From Mycobacterium shinjukuense (GTDB lineage: Bacteria > Actinomycetota > Actinomycetes > Mycobacteriales > Mycobacteriaceae): a stretch of 64,000 nucleotides of DNA. Below the pieces are notes generated by a model. That model saw only the letters and a program-made list of their open reading frames with translations. It did no database searches and was not told the origin of the DNA. Shown in pieces: positions 58,786 through 64,000 of the stretch. The translations under genes and the position numbers were made by a program. How positions within the stretch are numbered: position 1 is the stretch's first letter; every line of letters begins with the position of its first letter. The DNA lies in assembly GCF_010730055.1 (NCBI RefSeq), contig NZ_AP022575.1, positions 2,418,001 through 2,482,000 on the forward strand, read 5' to 3'.

Positions 58786-60495
58786 TCAGCGGCCGGGGCC
58801 TGACGCCGTGGTGGTCGGCGTCGGCGGCGCCTCGGTGAGGGCCGGCGGAAGCGTCGCCGGGTCCGGCACGGTGACCCTCGGCGGCAGATCCCCGCTGCGG
58901 CTGGCCACCGCCGGGATCCGGATCACGGCTCCCTGTTGGCCGCACTCATCGCTATGGACGGTGACGACCATTTCACCGACGAGGTCGCCCTGCGGTTGTG
59001 GACGCAGCGACAGCAGCTGCGTCGTGGACTGGGTGCTTGCCGAGCCGTTGGGCCCGATGCACGGGAACGGCACCGTTTCCGGGCGAGAGGTCCACTGGCC
59101 GTCACCGAACTGCAGCACGAGCGGACGAACGGTCGGTGATTTGGCTCGAGTGTGGTCGTTGTCGTCGAGCAACGTCGCGACCGCCTGGCAACCCGTCGGT
59201 GTGCACGACGACCGGATCGCCCACCAGGTGTTCACGTCCGGCGGCTGCGGGCTGGGGGTGTAGTCGTAGGTCTGCTTGGAGCGTTGGACCTCGATGCGGT
59301 AGGTCCCGTCAAGCGACACCGGCGCGGTGGCCGGGGCGCCGCCGGTTGGGGTGCTTGGGGCAGCCGACGCGGTTGTCGGCGGGCCGGCAACCGGCGTGGA
59401 CGTCGTGCTGGTCTTGCGCCCTATCACGAAACTGACGGCGACCAGGGCGACGATCAGGGCCACGCCGGCGGCGCCGACCACGATGCGGCGCGGCGCACGC
59501 CTTTGTGGTTTCACGGTCGCCGTGGAGTCCGCCAAGCGCCGTGCCAACCCGGCCACGGACTGCAGCGACGTGCCGCGCGACTTCGCGGGTGCCGACTGCA
59601 CCGGGGCGGCGGGTTGCCGCTCAGCGTTGTCGGCGTCGGGCCAGCCGTAGGCCGGGTAGTCGACCACCTCGGTGACCCCCTGGGTCGGCGGCCCCACGAC
59701 CTGGGGGCTGCGTTCACCGAACCCCGGGCCGGCACGTGCGCTGACCACGTCGGCGAACTCGCGGCAGCTGCCGAACCGGTGCTCGCGTTGTTGGGCCAGC
59801 GCCTTGGCGAACACCGCGTCCAGACGCGCCAGGTCCGGACGCGCGTCGCTGAGCGTGGCGGGCCGGGACCGGTCAGCCGGCGCCGCACCGGTCAGCAGGT
59901 GCACGACGGTGGCCGCCAGCGCGTACTGGTCGGCACGCGCGTCGACCTCATCGCCCATCAACTGCTCGGGCGCGAGATAGGCGGCCGCGCCCTTGCCGCC
60001 ACCGGCCGCGGGCGCTATTCCGAAGTCGGTCAACAGAATCCGCGGTTCGCCGATGCTTGTCAGCAGGATGTTGGCGGGCTTGACCGCGCGATGCAGCAGT
60101 CCGCGCCGGTGCGCATGGTCGAGGGCGCTGGCGGCGGCAGCCAGAATCGCCAGTGCCTCGCCGACGGGTAGGACCGCCGGAAACCGCTGCCGCATCAGTT
60201 GCGCGGCGGTGATTCCGTCGATGTAGTCCGTCGCGATCCACAGTCGCCCATCGACCTCGCCGCGCTCGCGCACCTCCACGATGTGCGGGTGGTAGAGCTG
60301 TGCAGCGATCGGGGTCTCGCGGTGAAAGCGCCGGCGGAATTCGTCGTCCGCCGACAGCGCCGGGGTCAGGATTTTCAGGGCTGCCCATGGCGGCGACCGC
60401 GGGTCCTGGACCAGGTAGACCTCACCGGTCGCGCCGGCACCCAGCATCCGCACGACCGGGTAACCGGCAAAGGTCGCGCCGCTGGCCAACGCCAT
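58786..60495 (-). CDS. pknI: Ser/Thr protein kinase PknI (catalytic Asp absent)
   Basis: A 569-residue membrane Ser/Thr kinase. The N-lobe has YPVVRMLGAGATGEVYLVQD (~12-31) and AALKIL (VAIK-type Lys, ~41). The catalytic loop reads LLHRAVKPANILL, so the HRD Asp is Ala, while DFG is intact (LTDFGIA). The kinase domain ends near 250, followed by a Pro-rich region, one membrane helix (~343-365), a Thr/Pro/Ala linker and an extracytoplasmic domain (~395-545) with four cysteines. ATG at 60495 follows homology. It is probably weak or inactive as a kinase. Confidence 0.92.
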   Translation of the reverse strand: MALASGATFAGYPVVRMLGAGATGEVYLVQDPRSPPWAALKILTPALSADDEFRRRFHRETPIAAQLYHPHIVEVRERGEVDGRLWIATDYIDGITAAQLMRQRFPAVLPVGEALAILAAAASALDHAHRRGLLHRAVKPANILLTSIGEPRILLTDFGIAPAAGGGKGAAAYLAPEQLMGDEVDARADQYALAATVVHLLTGAAPADRSRPATLSDARPDLARLDAVFAKALAQQREHRFGSCREFADVVSARAGPGFGERSPQVVGPPTQGVTEVVDYPAYGWPDADNAERQPAAPVQSAPAKSRGTSLQSVAGLARRLADSTATVKPQRRAPRRIVVGAAGVALIVALVAVSFVIGRKTSTTSTPVAGPPTTASAAPSTPTGGAPATAPVSLDGTYRIEVQRSKQTYDYTPSPQPPDVNTWWAIRSSCTPTGCQAVATLLDDNDHTRAKSPTVRPLVLQFGDGQWTSRPETVPFPCIGPNGSASTQSTTQLLSLRPQPQGDLVGEMVVTVHSDECGQQGAVIRIPAVASRSGDLPPRVTVPDPATLPPALTEAPPTPTTTASGPGR

Positions 60496-60563
60496 CTCGC
60501 GATCGTAACCACCATGGGCAGACTGCGCTCGGCTGCCGTCACCGAGAGCGCCACTGGGCCGGG

Positions 60564-61676
60564 CTACCAGGGCCGAAACGTGTTGCCGCGCAGGATCACC
60601 AGATCGGGGCGGTTCAGCACCTTGGGACCCTGCCGCGGGTCCTCGCGGTAGCACAACAGATCGGCCGACGCGCCATGGTCCAGACCCGGGCGACCCAGCC
60701 AGCGACGCGCATCCCAACACGCCGCGCCCAGCGCGTGGGTGACGCTCATCCCGATGCGCGTGAGGGCCTCCACCTCGTCGGCGATCCGCCCATGCTCGAT
60801 CGTGCTGCCGGCGTCCGTGCCGGCATACACCGGCACGCCCGCCTCCCGGGCCGCCGCGATGCGCGCATAGCCGCGGGCGTAGAGGTTGCGCAGGTGCGCG
60901 GCGTAGGCAGGGTAGCGCACCGCGGCGTCGGCGATCCCGGGGAAGTTTTCCAGGTTGATCAGGGTGGGGACCAGTGCGGTGCCGTGGTCGAGCATCAGCT
61001 CAATGGTGTCGTCGGTGAGCCCGGTGCCGTGCTCGATGCAGTCGATGCCGGCGTTGATCAGGCCGGGCAACGCGTCCTCGCCGAAGACGTGCGCGGTGAC
61101 CCGGGCCCCGCACGCATGTGCGGCATCGATGGCGGCCTTGAGCACGTCATCGGACCACAGTGGGGCCAGGTCGCCGATTTGGCGGTCGATCCAGTCGCCG
61201 ACCAGTTTGACCCAGCCGTCGCCGCGGCGCGCCTGCTCGGCCACCGCGGCCGGCAGCTGCGACTCGTCTTCGAGCTCACTGGCGAAACCGGCCACGTAGC
61301 GCTTGGGTCTGGCCAGGTGCCGGCCGGCCCTGATAATGCGGGGCAGGTCGGCACGGGCGTCGAGGCTGCGGGTGTCGGTCGGGGAGCCGCAGTCCCGCAA
61401 TAGCAGCGCGCCGACGTCACGTTCGGTCTCGGCCTGCGCGATCGCCTCGTCGAGTTCGACGGCGCCATGCTGGCCCAGCCCGACGTGGCAGTGCGCGTCG
61501 ACCAGCCCGGGCAGGATCCAGCCGCCGTCAAAGACGGTGTCGGCATGGGCGACCGGCTCCGTGCTGATGCGGCCGTCGACGATCCACAATTCGATGGCGG
61601 TCTCGTCGGGCAGGCGCACACCTCGCACGTGCAGGCGCACGACGGGGCTACGTCCGACGGTGGCGATCCGCTTCAC
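60564..61676 (-). CDS. Amidohydrolase (Rv2915c-like)
   Basis: A 370-residue amidohydrolase of the imidazolonepropionase/prolidase-like group. The first metal motif is ILPGLVDAHCHVGLGQHG (~53-70). The carboxylated-Lys candidate is in GDGWVKLVGDW (~150), followed by TAHVFGEDAL (His), IEHGTGL (His) and YAGTDAGST (Asp). All five metal-site positions appear present. It lies 28 bases after ffh on the same strand and ahead of pknI. The substrate is unknown; xenobiotic or peptide cleavage are guesses from the family. Confidence 0.88.
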   Translation of the reverse strand: MKRIATVGRSPVVRLHVRGVRLPDETAIELWIVDGRISTEPVAHADTVFDGGWILPGLVDAHCHVGLGQHGAVELDEAIAQAETERDVGALLLRDCGSPTDTRSLDARADLPRIIRAGRHLARPKRYVAGFASELEDESQLPAAVAEQARRGDGWVKLVGDWIDRQIGDLAPLWSDDVLKAAIDAAHACGARVTAHVFGEDALPGLINAGIDCIEHGTGLTDDTIELMLDHGTALVPTLINLENFPGIADAAVRYPAYAAHLRNLYARGYARIAAAREAGVPVYAGTDAGSTIEHGRIADEVEALTRIGMSVTHALGAACWDARRWLGRPGLDHGASADLLCYREDPRQGPKVLNRPDLVILRGNTFRPW

Positions 61677-61703
61677 CCGGCCCCGCCGCGCTCGTCATCG
61701 CCA

Positions 61704-63272
61704 CTACTTCTTGCCCGGGAACTTCAGCTTGGACAGGTCGAAGTCGGCCAGCCCGGGGGGAAGCTCGTTGAGACCCTCGGGCATCCGCGACAGGTCGGGG
61801 AAGCCGGCCGGCATGCCCGGGATGTCGGGCATGCCCGACATCCCGAACGGGCTCTTGACCTTCGGCGGCGTCGGGCCCCGTGCCCCCTTCTTGCCCTTCT
61901 TGCCTTTGCCCCCCTTGGACTTTCGTGTCGCGGACTTGCGCCCCATGCCCGGTATGCCCATGCCGCCGAGCATCGATGACATCATCTTGCGTGCCTCGAA
62001 GAAGCGGTCGACGAGCTGGTTGACCTCGGACACGGTCACGCCCGAGCCGTTAGCGATACGCAGCCGCCGCGACGCGTTGATGATCTTGGGGTCGGCCCGT
62101 TCTTCGGGCGTCATTCCGCGGATGATGGCCTGGATGCGGTCGAGTTGCTTGTCGTCGACCTCGGCCAGCGCGTCCTTCATCTGAGCCGCGCCGGGCAGCA
62201 TACCCAGCAAGTTGCCGATCGGGCCCATCTTGCGCACGGCAAGCATCTGCTCGAGGAAATCCTCCAGCGTCAACTCGCCGGCGCCGATCTTGGCGGCCGC
62301 CTCCTCGGCCCGCTGGGCGTCGAAGACCTGCTCGGCCTGCTCGATCAGGCTCAGCACATCACCCATGCCCAGGATGCGGCTGGCCATCCGGTCCGGGTGG
62401 AAGACGTCGAAGTCCTCCAGCTTCTCCCCGGTGGAGGCGAAGAGGATGGGCACGCCGGCCACCTCGCGGACCGATAGCGCGGCCCCACCGCGGGCGTCGC
62501 CGTCGAGCTTGGTCAGCACCACACCGGTGAATCCGACGCCTTCGCCGAACGCCCTCGCGGTGGTGACGGCGTCCTGGCCGATCATGGCGTCCAAGACGAA
62601 CAGCACCTCGTCGGGTTTGATGGCGTCACGGATGGCCGCGGCCTCGGCCATCAACTCCTCGTCGATGCCCAGTCGTCCGGCGGTGTCGACGATGACGACG
62701 TCGAAGTGCTTGGCCCGGGCCTCGGCCAGCCCGGCCGCGGCGACGGCGACCGGGTCACCGCGACCGAACTCCGGCGACGCACCCGGATGCGGCGCGAACA
62801 CCGGCACTCCGGCACGCTCGCCGACGACCTGCAGCTGGTTCACCGCGGCCGGGCGTTGCAAGTCGCAGGCCACCAGCAGGGGTGTGTGCCCCTGATTGCG
62901 CAGGCGCGCAGCCAATTTCCCGGCCAGCGTCGTCTTCCCGGATCCCTGCAGGCCCGCGAGCATCACCACGGTCGGAGGGGTCTTGGCGAACACCAATTCG
63001 CGGGTCTGGCCGCCGAGGATGCCGATGAGTTCCTCGTTGACGATCTTGACGACCTGTTGTGCCGGGTTGAGGGCACCGGACACCTCGGCGCCCCGGGCGC
63101 GTTGCTTGATCCGGTGGACAAATTCCCGGACCACCGGCAGGGAGACGTCGGCCTCCAACAGCGCCAGCCGGATCTCGCGGGTGGTGGCATCGATATCGGC
63201 GTCGGTCAGTCGGCCCTTGCCACGCAGCCCCTGTAGGGCGCCGGTCAACCGGTCGGACAGCGATTCAAACAC
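61704..63272 (-). CDS. ffh: Signal recognition particle protein Ffh
   Basis: A 522-residue SRP54 GTPase. The N domain starts MFESLSDRLTGALQGLRGKG (GTG start at 63272). The G domain has GLQGSGKTTLAGKLA (~108-122), DTAGRLGIDEELM (~196-208) and TKLDGDARGGAALS (~250). The M domain (~300-430) holds the signal-binding methionines (RFFEARKMMSSMLGGMGIPG), and a Lys/Gly-rich and Met/Pro tail follows. It targets nascent membrane proteins with 4.5S RNA and FtsY. No 4.5S RNA gene was seen nearby. Confidence 0.97.
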   Translation of the reverse strand: MFESLSDRLTGALQGLRGKGRLTDADIDATTREIRLALLEADVSLPVVREFVHRIKQRARGAEVSGALNPAQQVVKIVNEELIGILGGQTRELVFAKTPPTVVMLAGLQGSGKTTLAGKLAARLRNQGHTPLLVACDLQRPAAVNQLQVVGERAGVPVFAPHPGASPEFGRGDPVAVAAAGLAEARAKHFDVVIVDTAGRLGIDEELMAEAAAIRDAIKPDEVLFVLDAMIGQDAVTTARAFGEGVGFTGVVLTKLDGDARGGAALSVREVAGVPILFASTGEKLEDFDVFHPDRMASRILGMGDVLSLIEQAEQVFDAQRAEEAAAKIGAGELTLEDFLEQMLAVRKMGPIGNLLGMLPGAAQMKDALAEVDDKQLDRIQAIIRGMTPEERADPKIINASRRLRIANGSGVTVSEVNQLVDRFFEARKMMSSMLGGMGIPGMGRKSATRKSKGGKGKKGKKGARGPTPPKVKSPFGMSGMPDIPGMPAGFPDLSRMPEGLNELPPGLADFDLSKLKFPGKK

Positions 63273-63429
63273 GCCGCCAGCCTAGACCCAACTGTGGCGC
63301 ACCGGACGGGCTCTTGGGGTCGGTTGCCGATTGTTGGACCGACGGTAGGAGTCCACTTGGCGTGTGGGCTTGTGGCGGATGTGGCTGGAGGGCATCGATG
63401 GACGCTGGTGACGACGAACCTCGATGCCC

Positions 63430-63724
63430 CGTCCGGCGCCGAGTTGCAGCGCTACTGCGCCGAAGAACTGAACCCGCTGCTGGTGCGCCCGACCGCAAGG
63501 ACGAAAACAAGCGCCGCTGTGCCAACCTCGCCGGCATGGGTCAATGGATCCAAGCCGTCTACGACACTGCAAAGACCAGCTCGGACTCAAGCGTCACGGT
63601 GGCCGCACCGCCACCGGTGTCCACCCCCGCATCGCGGCGCCTTTACTGGCGCTCGCCGCCGCCACTGGCGCAACTGGACCATCAACGCAGACGCGAAACG
63701 ATCGCTGATCGCCGACGACCACTG
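63430..63724 (+). pseudogene. IS982-type transposase remnant
   Basis: Three frames together spell the end of a transposase: ELNPLLVRP, then DRKDENKRRCANLAGMGQWI and QAVYDTAK, then QLGLKRHGGRTATGVHPRIA and APLLALAAA, then NWTINADAKRSLIADDH with a stop at 63722. The pattern NLAGMxQWI...HGGRT...KRSLIxxDH is what I know from mycobacterial IS982-family elements. At least three frameshifts make it nonfunctional. I found no intact terminal repeats, and the 5' part is absent or unrecognizable from 63273. Confidence 0.65.
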
Positions 63725-63803
63725 ACTCCGCTAAGTGGTCTTGCCCATAAGGTCCTCGGGGGTCTCGGCGTTCTGACAGGCCGCTCCAGGCGTCACACCT
63801 TCC

Positions 63804-64000
63804 TCATCTGCCCCACGTGTACCCGGTACCGTCGGCATACAAAGTGCCCGCCGCCTGTTGTTTGCCCAGGGTGATGCCGCGCCGGCGGGCCCGGTCCTCA
63901 TCGCTGTAATTCCCGTCGGGGTTCAGACAATCGGCGAGTTTGTCGGCCAGCCCGACCAGCTGTTCGGGCCGAAACTGGGTGCCCTCCTTGGCCAGCGTGG
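63804..64000 (-). pseudogene. DUF222 (REP13E12) protein fragment at right edge
   Basis: The frame open to the window edge reads TLAKEGTQFRPEQLVGLADK, LADCLNPDGNYSDEDRARRR and GITLGKQQ, the DUF222 domain of REP13E12/HNH-nuclease repeat proteins. After TLGKQQAAG the homology is lost (TLYADGTGYTWGR) and a TGA follows at 63804-63806, so the C-terminal HNH part is missing. It is probably a truncated copy. The 63725-63803 spacer separates it from the transposase remnant. Confidence 0.75.

Overview
The window is a high-GC chromosomal segment of a slow-growing mycobacterium that is not Mycobacterium tuberculosis itself. From memory, gene content and order follow the H37Rv block Rv2855 (mtr) to Rv2916c (ffh) almost gene for gene, and most proteins are close relatives of the tubercle bacillus versions. 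Differences from that block are a complete [NiFe]-hydrogenase maturation operon, an extra LysR gene, a P-type ATPase fragment, and the apparent absence of the genes corresponding to viuB, Rv2893, Rv2885c-Rv2887 and the vapBC pair next to dxr. Typical mycobacterial features are PPE, lipoprotein, MPT83/DipZ, PE and REP13E12-type sequences, frequent GTG starts and MIRU repeats. I cannot name the species; a nontuberculous mycobacterium of the M. avium, M. kansasii or M. simiae type is likely.

Layout. 1-10 kb: the 3' end of mtr, a decayed nickel permease (nicT), then hypA-hypB-hypF, two SIS-domain genes, hypE-hypC-hypD, and a phosphodiesterase-like gene. 10-16 kb: a minus-strand glnA4-amidotransferase-aldehyde dehydrogenase-SDR operon that reads as a gamma-glutamyl-amine catabolic pathway, then map and a DUF1707 gene. 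16-19 kb: a vapC toxin behind a damaged vapB/PE junction, a penicillin-binding lipoprotein and a relG toxin remnant. 19-24 kb: a GNAT gene and the ispG-rip1-dxr isoprenoid/protease cluster. 24-29 kb: mpt83, dipZ, a deleted mpt70, a small membrane protein, a CcdA-like protein and mpt53 (secreted thiol-disulfide chemistry, with SigK-like promoters).

29-37 kb: rlmN, cdsA, frr, pyrH, a GlnR-like regulator, an amidase, tsf and rpsB. Between pyrH and frr lies an array of five 77-bp and one 53-bp MIRU units. 37-49 kb: an M23-like protein, PPE45, xerC, dprA, comM, yraN, fdhD-fdhF, a DUF2469 protein, rnhB, lepB and rplS. 50-54 kb: the lipoprotein lppW, trmD-rimM-khpA-rpsP, a SnoaL-like protein and the D,D-peptidase dacB2. 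55-64 kb: LysR, P-type ATPase fragment, TetR, D-aminoacylase-like protein, pknI, an amidohydrolase and ffh, then IS and DUF222 debris at the right edge.

The most notable structure is the pyrH-frr array. Each MIRU unit is a mini-cistron whose TGA overlaps the next ATG, and the last overlaps the frr start, so six coupled mini-ORFs bridge two essential genes. A single unit of the same design sits in front of ispG, and 17-bp start-codon duplications in front of rplS and rip1 create comparable upstream mini-ORFs. The second notable feature is the pair of SIS proteins in the hyp operon, one fused to a HypC/HupF-like domain and the other lacking the GmhA catalytic residues. No hydrogenase structural gene, tRNA, rRNA or CRISPR array was seen. 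All homology statements are recognition from memory; no search was run.
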